Source: Picosynechococcus sp. PCC 7002 (GTDB taxonomy: Bacteria > Cyanobacteriota > Cyanobacteriia > Cyanobacteriales > MRBY01). Taken from it: a DNA stretch of 64,000 nucleotides. The position numbers were made by a program, and so were the translations under genes. Each line of letters opens with the position of its first letter. Positions within the stretch are counted from its first letter, which is position 1. A model generated the notes under the pieces. The model was given only the letters and a program-made list of their open reading frames with translations, was not told where the DNA came from and did not search any database. Location: positions 122,460-186,459 of the forward strand of contig NZ_CAWLFA010000007.1 of NCBI RefSeq assembly GCF_963860125.1. Direction: 5' to 3'. Below, one piece after another: positions 35,294-44,116 of the stretch.

Positions 35294-37714
35294 TTGAAAG
35301 AGTTGACCTATAGTCTTGGTATCGCCAGTGGGATGCTGGTCGCCCTGGCTCCGGCGGTAGTGGCCCAAACAGTAATTAGTAATATTCGGATTAACCCGAC
35401 CTCCTTGGGTGTAGAAGTTTTTCTGGAAAGTGATCAGGCGATCGCCCCTGAAGTAAATCAACGGCTGGAGGGCGATCGTCTCATCCTCGAAGTCGAAAAT
35501 GCCCAGTTAACAGATGGTGCAATTTTGCCTGATTTTGCGCCCCAAGCTGGTCTAGAGGCCATTGAAATTACGCAAATATCTGAAAATACCGTTGAAATTA
35601 TTCTTGTGGGTGAAACAGCAGCGCCCTTTGTTGATGTACTGTCTCAACCCTCTGGTTTGCTTGTACAGGTAACACCGGATGATTTTGTTGATAATTTGGA
35701 ATTAATCGTTACGGCAACTCGGACGGAAGCAGAGGAAGCGGCGGTACCCCGGTCTGTGACAGTGATTTCCCAGGCAGAAATTGCCCGTCAAGCGGATCTC
35801 AACCGCGATCTTTCGAGTATTTTGGCGAAGCTGGTGCCTGGTCTCTCACCTTCGACAGAAACCACCAGTATTTTTGGGCAAAGCCTCCGGGGTCGTAATA
35901 TTTCGGTCTTGGTTGATGGGATACCCCAGAGCACAAACCGTAATGCCCAAAGGGATTTGCGCACCATTGATCCGGGCGTGATTGAGCGGATTGAAATTGT
36001 CCGTGGCCCCAGCGCGATCTATGGAGATGGTGCCACTGGTGGGATCATCAATATCATCACTAAGCAGGGAGCCGCCACAGGCGCAGAATCCCGCAGCACT
36101 ATCGGCTTTGAATTTTCCACGACCAATCCAGAAGACAGTTTTGGTTACTCTCTCCAGCATTCTGTGTCTGGTACAGAGGACAAGTTTGACTATGTCGCGG
36201 ATTTTGCGATTTCCAAGACAGGTGGTTTCTTTGATGCCGATGGCGATCGCATTCCGCCCGATCCGTTGGGTCAAGGGGGTTTAGCTGACCTCAGAAGCAT
36301 CAATTTATTTGGAAAATTGGGCTACAACATCGACGAAAACCAACGGCTCCAATTCAGCTTTAATTACTTCTCTGATGACCAAGATTCTGACTTTGCCCTC
36401 AATCCATTTCCTAGTGGCGATAAGGCAGAAGCCAGACCTGGCCTTGTCTTGCCTGATCAACCCGGCACCGAAAATACATTGGTTAGTTTGGCCTACAGCA
36501 ATGATGATCTCTTTGGCAGTCAGTTAAACAGTCAGCTTTACTATCGAGATTACTCCACCCGTTTCTATCCTTTCGATGATGATTTTGGCACCTTCGGCGG
36601 TAAGCTCTATCAATCAGAAGTAGAGTCGGAGAAAATTGGCGCTCGGGTAGACCTTAATACGCCCCTCGCAGCTGGTGATCGCCTCAGTTTACTTTGGGGT
36701 GTGGACTATTTTTACGAAGAATCTGCCCAACCTGCTGATCTCTTTGATGAACCTACCTTTGAAGCGAGTAATGGCCTAGTTTTTGAGCGAATTGGCACAG
36801 AGTTTCTTTCACCTCCTACAGAACAGAAAAACCTTGGCTTGTTTGCCCAGTTAAATTGGAATGTGACCGACCAATTGGTTCTTAATGGTGGGATTCGCCA
36901 AGAATTCATTGATGTCAGTGTGGATGATTTCACCACCCTAGCGGGCAATGATGTCACAGGGGGCGAACTGAACTACGATGCGACCCTCTTTAATGTGGGC
37001 GCTGTGTATGCTCTCAATGACAATGTAAATATTTTTGGGAACTTTGCCCAAGGCTTTTCCATTGCGGATGTGGCCCGTTCCCTACGGACTTCTCCAGATG
37101 GTAGTAGTGTAGAAAATCTACGGCCTGAAGCCCAACGGGTTGATAACTATGAGTTAGGGATTCGCGGCAACTGGGGTAATGTGCAAGCTTCCATTGCTGG
37201 CTTTTATAGCTACTCAGATCTTGGTACTACCTTTGATAGTGCGTTTACGACGATTCGTGATCCCCAGCGCATCTACGGTGTTGAGGCCGATCTACGTACT
37301 CAACTCAGTGAACAACTCGCCCTAGGGGGAACCTTTACTTACACCGATGGCGAGCGGGATGCCAATAACGATGGCGATTTTGAAAGTGGCTTACCTAGTT
37401 TCCAAATTCCCCCTGTTAAACTAACCGGTTTTGTGGAATATGAACCCATTGAAGGCTGGGAAAATCGTCTGCAATTATTGTATTCAGCGGGCCGTGATCC
37501 CAAGGGTGATGGCTTTGGTTTAGGGGAAGTAGAAAGTTACTTAACTGCTGATTTTATCAGTAGCTATGACACTGGTGCTGGCAAGATTCAGCTCGGCGTT
37601 GAAAATCTTTTTAATGCTGAATATTTTCCCGTCATTGCCCAGGTTTATGGGGGCAGAAATCAATTTGCTGGCAGAGGTCGCACCATCAGTTTAAGCTACA
37701 GTTTAGATTGGTAA
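35294..37714 (+). CDS. TonB-dependent siderophore receptor with AMIN domain
   Basis: 806 residues from a TTG start with GGAGAG upstream and a signal peptide (ending AVVAQ). After it comes an AMIN domain (ISNIRINPTSLGVEVFLE), then the TonB box/plug region (ELIVTATRTEAEEAAVPRSV, GVIERIEIVRGPSAIYGDGA, GGIINIIT) and a beta-barrel ending with an aromatic residue (SYSLDW). It sits in the outer membrane and takes up iron chelates, powered by ExbB/ExbD/TonB. The AMIN-TonB arrangement is typical of cyanobacteria. The 37835 binding protein next to it completes an uptake route. Confidence 0.93.
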   Translation: MKELTYSLGIASGMLVALAPAVVAQTVISNIRINPTSLGVEVFLESDQAIAPEVNQRLEGDRLILEVENAQLTDGAILPDFAPQAGLEAIEITQISENTVEIILVGETAAPFVDVLSQPSGLLVQVTPDDFVDNLELIVTATRTEAEEAAVPRSVTVISQAEIARQADLNRDLSSILAKLVPGLSPSTETTSIFGQSLRGRNISVLVDGIPQSTNRNAQRDLRTIDPGVIERIEIVRGPSAIYGDGATGGIINIITKQGAATGAESRSTIGFEFSTTNPEDSFGYSLQHSVSGTEDKFDYVADFAISKTGGFFDADGDRIPPDPLGQGGLADLRSINLFGKLGYNIDENQRLQFSFNYFSDDQDSDFALNPFPSGDKAEARPGLVLPDQPGTENTLVSLAYSNDDLFGSQLNSQLYYRDYSTRFYPFDDDFGTFGGKLYQSEVESEKIGARVDLNTPLAAGDRLSLLWGVDYFYEESAQPADLFDEPTFEASNGLVFERIGTEFLSPPTEQKNLGLFAQLNWNVTDQLVLNGGIRQEFIDVSVDDFTTLAGNDVTGGELNYDATLFNVGAVYALNDNVNIFGNFAQGFSIADVARSLRTSPDGSSVENLRPEAQRVDNYELGIRGNWGNVQASIAGFYSYSDLGTTFDSAFTTIRDPQRIYGVEADLRTQLSEQLALGGTFTYTDGERDANNDGDFESGLPSFQIPPVKLTGFVEYEPIEGWENRLQLLYSAGRDPKGDGFGLGEVESYLTADFISSYDTGAGKIQLGVENLFNAEYFPVIAQVYGGRNQFAGRGRTISLSYSLDW

Positions 37715-37834
37715 AATCCAGGGCGATCGCCTGCGTATTTCAGAAGTTGATTACGTCTTAATTTGGGATGGAGAGGAGGATTTTATTTTGCCTTTTCATC
37801 CTATTTTTTTAGAATTAAAAAACCTTTAAACTTT

Positions 37835-38833
37835 ATGCAATATCAAAAAAATAAACCTACAATTCGACCCCAAATCCTCAGCTTAATCTGCCTAGCAAGT
37901 ATGAGTTTAAGCGGTTGTTTTGCTACGACCCAAAATCCATCTCCCACAACGACCCCAGAGCCTGTTTCCCAAGTTTCTGACGAAGCAACCCGCACCATTG
38001 AACACGCCATGGGAACGACAGAAATTAGCGGCACTCCCCAACGAATCGTCGTGCTCACCAACGAAGGCACAGATATGTTAGTTGCCCTAGGGGTAACACC
38101 CGTCGGTGCCGTCAAGTCCTGGCAAGGAGAGCCTTATTACGAGTATCTCAGCGCTGAATTAGAAGATGTACCCGTGATTGGTGATGAATTTCAGCCAAAT
38201 TTAGAAAATATTGTCGCTTTAAAGCCAGATTTGATTATCGGCTCTAAAGTCCGGCAGGAGCAACTCTATGGCAAATTGCAGGCGATCGCCCCGACCGTTT
38301 TTTCCGAAACCTTGGGTGCCACCTGGAAAGATAATTTTAAACTCTACGCCAAAGCCCTCAACCGGGAAACCGAAGCCCAAACTTTACTTGAGCAATGGGA
38401 TCAGCGGGTCGCCAACCTCAAAGAACAATTAGGTGATCAGCCGCCAACTGTTTCCCTCGTTCGGTTTATGCCAGGGACAGCGCGGATTTATTATGAACAA
38501 TCCTTTCCGGGGCAAATTGTCGCTGAAGTGGGCTTACGACGGCCTGAAGTACAACAAAAAAATGACTTTGCCGCCGAGATAGGCCTAGAAAGTATCCAGG
38601 ATCTCGAAGCCGACCATCTGTTTTATTTCACATTTAATGAGACCGAAAACCGAGGTGAAGATACCCAAAATCAATGGCAAGATCATCCCCTTTGGCGAAA
38701 TCTCGCTGTGGTTGAAAACGGTAATGTTTACCAAGTTAATGATGGGGAATGGACAAGTTCTAGTGGTATTTTAGCGGCTAATCAAGTTCTTAATGATCTC
38801 GCGAAACACATTTTAGATGAAACACAAAATTAG
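37835..38833 (+). CDS. Iron-chelate ABC transporter substrate-binding lipoprotein (FecB/FepB-like)
   Basis: ATG at 37835 gives a signal peptide with lipobox LSGC (Cys28); an earlier in-frame start at 37763 would spoil it. 332 residues. The mature part has RTIEHAMGTTEISGTPQRIVV and ALKPDLIIGSK, typical of class-III binding proteins that receive siderophore-iron in the periplasm. The matching permease and ATPase are not next to it and must be elsewhere. Confidence 0.88.
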   Translation: MQYQKNKPTIRPQILSLICLASMSLSGCFATTQNPSPTTTPEPVSQVSDEATRTIEHAMGTTEISGTPQRIVVLTNEGTDMLVALGVTPVGAVKSWQGEPYYEYLSAELEDVPVIGDEFQPNLENIVALKPDLIIGSKVRQEQLYGKLQAIAPTVFSETLGATWKDNFKLYAKALNRETEAQTLLEQWDQRVANLKEQLGDQPPTVSLVRFMPGTARIYYEQSFPGQIVAEVGLRRPEVQQKNDFAAEIGLESIQDLEADHLFYFTFNETENRGEDTQNQWQDHPLWRNLAVVENGNVYQVNDGEWTSSSGILAANQVLNDLAKHILDETQN

Positions 38834-38855
38834 TAATTATTTGAAGTGTAGCAAC

Positions 38856-38883
38856 TAAAAAAAGAGAGTATTTTTCAATACTC
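38856..38883 (-). terminator. Intrinsic terminator of the TROVE gene
   Basis: On the minus strand GAGTATT pairs with AATACTC (38883-38877 with 38872-38866), followed by a run of seven T. It lies 20-50 bp after the stop at 38905. Confidence 0.75.
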
Positions 38884-38904
38884 CCTGAAAAAAGAAATAA
38901 TTTG

Positions 38905-40506
38905 CTATGCCAAATCATCCTGGGCAATCATTTGGATCAAGCGTGGCATCGTCGGATCAAACCCTCCTAAATCCCATGACAAAGGATCTTTTGGATCAAC
39001 TAAACTCAATTTGTAGGGGGCCAGGGTCACATAAATGGCCTTGACGTTGGGGTTTACTTTGCGGCGATATTCCGCCAGTTTTTGGCAGGGTTGCGTGCCC
39101 GCCCAGGATTCGCAATCTGTCCAGAAGCAAATTACATCGGCATGAAAGCGATGTTTTAGCGCCCATTTGTAGACAGAGGAAGCATCGGTGCCGCCGAAAT
39201 TTTGATCACTCGTTTTTTGTAAGGCCGTGCGGAAACTATCGCTGGCGGTAATGCCTAGATCTTTAAACGCGGTAGAAAAGCCACGAATGGCATAATTTTT
39301 CTCGGCTTTTGCGGTGACCAGGGCCATGGTTGCGGCAATTTCGGCACAGGTTAAATGGACAGAACCCACAGAGTAATAGGACATCGACCCCGACACATCC
39401 ACCGCATGGAGAAACGTTTTCCCGGTGGCAGGCACCGTTTCAAAGGACATCTCCAGGGCTTTTTCGAGGACGTCGATAATGCGGGGTACAGGTTCCCAGG
39501 TTTTTTGGCTGCGCCCCAATCGACCCCCAGATTGATAGGTTTTTAGGGCTTTGAGGATGTCAATGGGATGGATGCGACCTTTGCGCAAGCGTTGTTTATC
39601 GTTTAAAACCATCGCCACGTGCTTGAGGTTTTTCTGGCGGTTGACCCGCAATACCCCAATTTCGGTTAGGGAACCCAGGTTCCGTAACAGGGCACCAATG
39701 GGCATCTCTAGCATCAACAGTTTCCAGGTCTGCTCATCCATTTGACCAATGGGGGCGACCATTTCGTGGGTAAGGTGGCCTTGGGCGATCGCCTTTTTCG
39801 TTTGATCGGGGTTGCGCTTTAGCCATTCGTACCACCAAATTTGTTCAAGGGCAGTTGCAGGGGGCTGTTTCGGTAACTGCTCCCAACCGTTAATGACCCA
39901 GTTATACAAGGTTTGATGCTCGACACTTGGGGGTTTAACGTGGAATAAACGCAACGCATCCCGGTGGCTAAACCCGTACCGTTGTTGATACTTCAGCAGT
40001 TGGTAGGCCAAGGCTTGCACATCGTCCTGACTGAGCCAACCTTTACCACACTCACGCACCACTTTTCCGAACCCGCGCAGGGCCTTGGTATAGCTTAACC
40101 ATTCATAGAAATGGCTCCCGGTGCGCACCACCTGGGGAAAGATTTTCATAAATGCCTGTTTCGCTGCTGGGGTTTCCCCCATGGATAACAGCGTTAATGC
40201 ATATAAAGGGGCGCTATTGTTGAGCGATCGCCCGTCACTGGTATAGACAATTTCCTGGGCGACCCGGGCTGGATCCGCCACCACGCACTGCTGCACAACC
40301 TGGGTAAACTCACCCGTCAACTCGTGCTTATCGGCATAAAAAGTATTTTGGGCGGTACCAATTAATAAACAGCGCCGTAACATGACCCAAATCCCCGGAT
40401 CGAAGTGATAACCACCGGCTCGCCCCTGCACCATTTCTGTCGCTCGACCCGGAATTAGCTGCGATTGGGGCGTTTGGCCACGGGCTGTAAAAAATTGATA
40501 TGACAT
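38905..40506 (-). CDS. rsr: Ro60-like TROVE-domain RNA-binding protein (Rsr)
   Basis: 533 residues. The N-terminal ~350 form the TROVE ring of HEAT-like repeats (YTKALRGFGKVVRECGKGWLS, RDALRLFHVKPPS, HVAMVLNDKQRLRKGRIHP). The C-terminal part is a von Willebrand A-type domain with an intact metal-ion site: DVSGSMS near residue 369. Ro60 orthologues bind Y RNAs and, in Deinococcus, help PNPase with structured RNA. Three tRNA-like RNAs lie immediately upstream on the same strand, the expected arrangement. No RtcA/RtcB gene is nearby. Confidence 0.9.
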   Translation of the reverse strand: MSYQFFTARGQTPQSQLIPGRATEMVQGRAGGYHFDPGIWVMLRRCLLIGTAQNTFYADKHELTGEFTQVVQQCVVADPARVAQEIVYTSDGRSLNNSAPLYALTLLSMGETPAAKQAFMKIFPQVVRTGSHFYEWLSYTKALRGFGKVVRECGKGWLSQDDVQALAYQLLKYQQRYGFSHRDALRLFHVKPPSVEHQTLYNWVINGWEQLPKQPPATALEQIWWYEWLKRNPDQTKKAIAQGHLTHEMVAPIGQMDEQTWKLLMLEMPIGALLRNLGSLTEIGVLRVNRQKNLKHVAMVLNDKQRLRKGRIHPIDILKALKTYQSGGRLGRSQKTWEPVPRIIDVLEKALEMSFETVPATGKTFLHAVDVSGSMSYYSVGSVHLTCAEIAATMALVTAKAEKNYAIRGFSTAFKDLGITASDSFRTALQKTSDQNFGGTDASSVYKWALKHRFHADVICFWTDCESWAGTQPCQKLAEYRRKVNPNVKAIYVTLAPYKLSLVDPKDPLSWDLGGFDPTMPRLIQMIAQDDLA

Positions 40507-40562
40507 GACAACTCCGTCCCTCGCGGGATAACAACTTTAGATCAAAACCCCATGCGGGGAAG

Positions 40563-40686
40563 GGAGACGAGCCGGAATCGAACCCGCATCTCGGCGGACA
40601 AAAGGGAGATTCGTCCATAGCGATAACCTTTAGTCCTGCGGCCCCTAAGGGCAAATATTGCGCTCTACCATTGAGCTACCGTCTCC
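40563..40686 (-). ncRNA. tRNA-like RNA 1, candidate Y RNA
   Basis: The ends pair as a 7-bp acceptor stem (GGAGACG with CGTCTCC). A normal D arm (GTAGCTCAATGGTAGAGC) and a T arm (GCGGG-TTCGATT-CCGGC, one mismatch) are present. Where a tRNA has ~23 nt of anticodon arm and variable loop, this has ~74 nt with a strong extra stem. It carries the block GGGCCGC…TTATCG (40621-40644 on plus) shared by its two neighbours. It cannot be an ordinary tRNA. As the nearest element to the TROVE gene it is a good candidate Ro60 partner. Confidence 0.7.
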
Positions 40687-40711
40687 AGGTTTGCCATTTT
40701 TCTAAATGGGT

Positions 40712-40817
40712 GGACAGGGAAAGACTTGAACTTTCGACCCGATAATCTTGATGCAGCGACCCGTTGGGGTAAAAAAAGTGCAGCAAGAATCTGCTCTACC
40801 AACTGAGCTACCTGCCC
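40712..40817 (-). ncRNA. tRNA-like RNA 2, candidate Y RNA
   Basis: GGGCAGG and CCTGTCC form the acceptor stem (one G-U). The D arm is TAGCTCAGTTGGTAGAGCA and the T arm GAAAG-TTCAAGT-CTTTC, perfect. The 57-nt insert replaces the anticodon arm with a long stem (TCTTG with CAAGA, TGCA with TGCA) topped by the hairpin ACCC-CAAC-GGGT. It then reads CGC and TTATCG, the common core. No usable anticodon loop is present. Confidence 0.7.
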
Positions 40818-40842
40818 AAGTTATTTAGGAAAAGATCGTGGC

Positions 40843-40965
40843 GAACGGAGGAGGAATCGAACCTCCATCTCCCGCTTAACAGGCGATAACCCTAAATTCA
40901 GCGACCCTTACGGATAAATAAATGAATCAGGGAAGATTGGTGTTTTGCCATTAAACTATCCGTTC
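40843..40965 (-). ncRNA. tRNA-like RNA 3, candidate Y RNA
   Basis: Perfect 7-bp acceptor stem (GAACGGA with TCCGTTC), D arm TAGTTTAATGGCAAAAC, perfect T arm GGAGG-TTCGATT-CCTCC. A ~75-nt insert replaces the anticodon arm: ATCTTCCC can pair with GGGAGAT at its base, GATTCA with TGAATT inside, and ATCC-GTAA-GGGT forms the end hairpin. The core GGGTCGC…TTATCG lies at 40884-40907 on the plus strand. First transcribed of the three. No intact tRNA structure survives, so it is not a decoding tRNA. Confidence 0.7.
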
Positions 40966-41117
40966 ATTGCGTTGCTTTTAATGTATGGGCTACTGCTCCC
41001 CCGATTCCAATGGGAGTTAAATCACCTGAAATGGTTACGATATCGGGCTTTGGGATTAGGGGGGCTGATAAAAGTTATGGTCTTCCCCCAACTTTCTAAA
41101 AATAGAGCATCAAAGAT

Positions 41118-41849
41118 TTATTGATAGATAGCATTGGCGATGTCGTCGTTAAAGGCCGTGGTGGGCACATCCAAAATAATCTGACCTGCACGCATCCCTA
41201 AAATGCGATCGCCGTAGCGTTTGGCGAGATGAACCTGATGGAGGCTACAAATCACAGTGAGGCGTTTTTCGTCACAGAGGGAGCGCAGCAGTTGTAGCAC
41301 CAATGCCGCAGTTTCTGGATCAAGGCTCGCAATGGGTTCGTCAGCCAGGAGCAGTTGGGCTTTTTGGGTCAGGGCGCGGGCGATCGCCACCCGTTGTTTT
41401 TGTCCCCCAGATAGTTGGTCAGCCCGTTGAAAAGCAACATCGAGGAGCTGTACTCGTTCTAGGGCGGCTAAAGCTTCACAGAGCATCGCTTCAGGAAAGC
41501 GCCCCAGTAAACATCGCCAGAGAGGTAATTCTGGTAACCGTCCGCCCAGGCAATTTTCGAGGGCCGTGCGGCGTCGCACCAAGTTAAATTGTTGGGCAAT
41601 CATCGCCATTTTTTGCCTGGCTTGGCGTAACTGTCGGGGTGATGCGGTGGTTAGATCGAGACCTTGAAAATAAACTTGGCCAGCATCAAGGGACACCAAC
41701 TGGGGCAAGCAGCGCAGCAGGCTTGTTTTGCCCGCACCACTGGAGCCAAGGAGAACAGTAAAGCTATGGGGCTCGATGGTAAAGCTAATGTCCTGGAGGC
41801 TGAATTGACCGTGGGAATAGGCTTTTGTGAGTTGGTGAACCTGCAGCAT
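41118..41849 (-). CDS. phnC: Phosphonate-type ABC transporter ATP-binding protein
   Basis: 243 residues: Walker A GSSGAGKTS, signature LSGGQKQRVAIARAL, Walker B LLLADEP, and the switch histidine in CSLHQVHLA. The QQFNLVRRRTALENCLGG stretch is characteristic of PhnC. It energises import of phosphonate, phosphite or phosphate through PhnE. It is separated from phnE by 258 bp, unusual for this set; the gap holds no ORF. Confidence 0.9.
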   Translation of the reverse strand: MLQVHQLTKAYSHGQFSLQDISFTIEPHSFTVLLGSSGAGKTSLLRCLPQLVSLDAGQVYFQGLDLTTASPRQLRQARQKMAMIAQQFNLVRRRTALENCLGGRLPELPLWRCLLGRFPEAMLCEALAALERVQLLDVAFQRADQLSGGQKQRVAIARALTQKAQLLLADEPIASLDPETAALVLQLLRSLCDEKRLTVICSLHQVHLAKRYGDRILGMRAGQIILDVPTTAFNDDIANAIYQ

Positions 41850-42107
41850 AGAATTTTTTTGAAAATGAATTTTTTAACCCAACGTTAGTTGTGAGGTAAA
41901 TGTAAAAGTGAATTTTTCAGTGCGGCGATCGCCCTTGATCTGCACCATCGGACGGAGTAATGAGGGCGAAATTTTGTTCATGGCTATTGATATTCGAAAA
42001 AAAACAGCGAAAATACCTCAAATAAAATGATAAAACGGAAAAAATTAGTGAATTGAGAGTAATTACATCAAATTAAGCGAAAATCTTTCTTTGTAAGGCC
42101 ATAAAGA

Positions 42108-42944
42108 CTACTGTAAGCGACGGCGTAAATAGGCACTCAAGGCATCAATTAAACTCACCATAATCAAAATCAAGATCAAAATTGTGGCCAAGCGGGGAAA
42201 GTCGAGTAGCTTCAGGCTAACCAGCAATTCGTAGCCAATGCCGCCGGCCCCGACAATGCCGAGGATTACGGAGGAACGCACGTTAAACTCCCAGAGGTAG
42301 AGACTAATGCCTACCAAACCCGGTAATGCTTCGGGAAATACCGCAAAGGCAAAGGTGCGCAGGCGATCGCTCCCGGTGACTTCAATAGCTTCGATGGGTT
42401 CAGGGGGAATTGATTCGAGCACTTCACCGTAGAGTTTGGCCATGGAACCTGCCGTGTGACAGGCGACCCCCAACACCCCAGCAAAGGGGCCAAGGCCGAC
42501 AATTGACACAAAAAAGAGAGCAAAGATCGCGGTATCAATGCCCCGCAGTAAATTTAAAAAACTCCGTAAACCCGTGGCTAACCAGCGATTTGGGGTTGTA
42601 TTGCGGGCCACGCACAGGGCGAGGGGTAAGGCCACCAGCATCGCCGCCCCTGTGCCGACAATGGCGATCGCCAACGTTTCCCAGATCGCCACCAGAAAAT
42701 TGGGCAACTCCGAAAAATCCGGCGGAAATAATTGCTGCAGCCACTGCCCCACCGTTGGTAAGCGCTGCCAAAACTGTTGGGGATCAATCTCGGCGGTGCG
42801 CACGGCCATGACCAGGATCGCTACTCCCAGGACTCCCCAAAAACCAGACCTGAGTAATCGCCACAAACTATATCGGCGGCGTCGTTCCTGTCGGAGGATT
42901 TGGGCAAAATCGCTTGCTTTGGCGGGTTGCTGCAAGAGGGTCAC
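42108..42944 (-). CDS. phnE: Phosphonate-type ABC transporter permease
   Basis: 278 residues with about six membrane helices. Family signatures: ATGLRSFLNLLRGIDTAIFALFFV and GVACHTAGSMAKLYGEVLESIPPEPIEAIEVTGSDRL, the EAA-type loop that meets the ATPase. Its start overlaps the phnD stop by one base (coordinates 42944), so the two are translationally coupled. Confidence 0.92.
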   Translation of the reverse strand: MTLLQQPAKASDFAQILRQERRRRYSLWRLLRSGFWGVLGVAILVMAVRTAEIDPQQFWQRLPTVGQWLQQLFPPDFSELPNFLVAIWETLAIAIVGTGAAMLVALPLALCVARNTTPNRWLATGLRSFLNLLRGIDTAIFALFFVSIVGLGPFAGVLGVACHTAGSMAKLYGEVLESIPPEPIEAIEVTGSDRLRTFAFAVFPEALPGLVGISLYLWEFNVRSSVILGIVGAGGIGYELLVSLKLLDFPRLATILILILIMVSLIDALSAYLRRRLQ

Positions 42945-43861
42945 TACTCCAATACCTCTAGGGCAAGACCTGCTGCTTCGATGGGCTGATAATTGCTGCC
43001 ATCGGAAGCGACAAAACCGGTGTAGTTCTCTGGTAAAAGGGCAGTGGCCTCGGCGGGAGTGAGATTAACTAATTTTTGTTGGAGTTGTTTTTTGTAGGCT
43101 TCTGGAAAATTGCCCCGCACCACAATGGGATCGTTGGGTAAAGGTTCAGACTGCCAAATGATTTTAATTTCGTCAGCCTGAATGCGTCCTTCAGCAATCA
43201 TCACATCGAGATTACGGTTGTAATCGGAAGCAATGTCGATCTGGCCCGTGCTCACACCAATCACCTGGGCGGCATGGCTCGCTCCTTCGCTATAGTCAAA
43301 AATAACTTCTGGGTCGATGTTGCGTCGTTTAAATTCTGCCTGGGGAATCAACCAACCGGATGTGGAACCGACATCGGCCAAGCTAAGTTTCAGTTTTTCG
43401 CCCTGCTGACTGAGGGCGATCGCCTCTTCGAGGGTGTCAAAGGGGGCATCGGCGCGGGCAATCAAAACGCTGTAGTAAACCGGTTCGTCCTGGTATTTTA
43501 CGGTGGCGATCGCCTCTAGGGAAGGATCATTATGGTGCGCCAAAACGTAACCCCAAGGCCCCAACCAAGCCACATCTAAGGTGCCAGAACGTAACGCTTC
43601 AGAAATGCCAATCCAATCTTCGGTAACGGTGACATCTCCGGGGAGATCCAGTTCAGCGGCGAGGGCATCAAAGAAAGGCTCGAATTGTTGGCGGTTCTCG
43701 TTGGGCGTTGGGAAATAGGGGCCAACACCAAAGGAAATGCTATCGAGGGTCGTTGTACTTTCTGGCCCAGGATCAGACTGGTTATTGGCCGAGGCACAGC
43801 CCACTAACAGGACACCCACAGTCCCGATCAAGATATTTTTCCACTTTCTGATCCGTTGCAT
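42944..43861 (-). CDS. phnD: Phosphonate/phosphite-type ABC transporter substrate-binding lipoprotein
   Basis: 305 residues with lipobox LVGC (Cys22). Motifs of the PhnD family: GVGPYFPTPNENRQQFEPFF, LDVAWLGPWGYVLA, LADVGSTSGWLIPQ. It captures phosphonate or phosphite in the periplasm; which one cannot be told by eye. No C-P lyase or ptxD gene is in the window, so catabolism would be elsewhere. Order D-E-C on the minus strand. Confidence 0.9.
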   Translation of the reverse strand: MQRIRKWKNILIGTVGVLLVGCASANNQSDPGPESTTTLDSISFGVGPYFPTPNENRQQFEPFFDALAAELDLPGDVTVTEDWIGISEALRSGTLDVAWLGPWGYVLAHHNDPSLEAIATVKYQDEPVYYSVLIARADAPFDTLEEAIALSQQGEKLKLSLADVGSTSGWLIPQAEFKRRNIDPEVIFDYSEGASHAAQVIGVSTGQIDIASDYNRNLDVMIAEGRIQADEIKIIWQSEPLPNDPIVVRGNFPEAYKKQLQQKLVNLTPAEATALLPENYTGFVASDGSNYQPIEAAGLALEVLE

Positions 43862-44116
43862 TTGCCTGATTATGCTTCCATCAAAATTTGATCAACAAAG
43901 CCTAAACCTTGATTTAGACCCAGCTACGTTCAGCATAGCGAAAATGATTTGAGAAAAATGAAAAATACCTTAAAAATTTGTTGATTTCCCTGATTTATGA
44001 CGTTCTGAAGCATGATCTGATGTTTGCAATTCTCCACATTTGTGGCGGCCCTAGGGATCTTCGCTAGAGTGATAAAAAGCCTCCCAAAAGGCGATCGCTT
44101 TAATTTATCGCTCCCC

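Noticed and set aside
40563..40965. Ordinary or intron-containing tRNA genes
   Set aside because: Acceptor, D and T arms fit, and the 5' parts of units 1 and 3 resemble tRNA-Gly halves, but no anticodon stem-loop can be rebuilt after removing an insert. The inserts share a common core and the locus adjoins a TROVE gene; tRNA-like Y RNAs fit better.
44024..44116. Upstream start for atpD at 44024
   Set aside because: The extra 31 residues do not belong to the beta family; ATG at 44117 starts the conserved protein.
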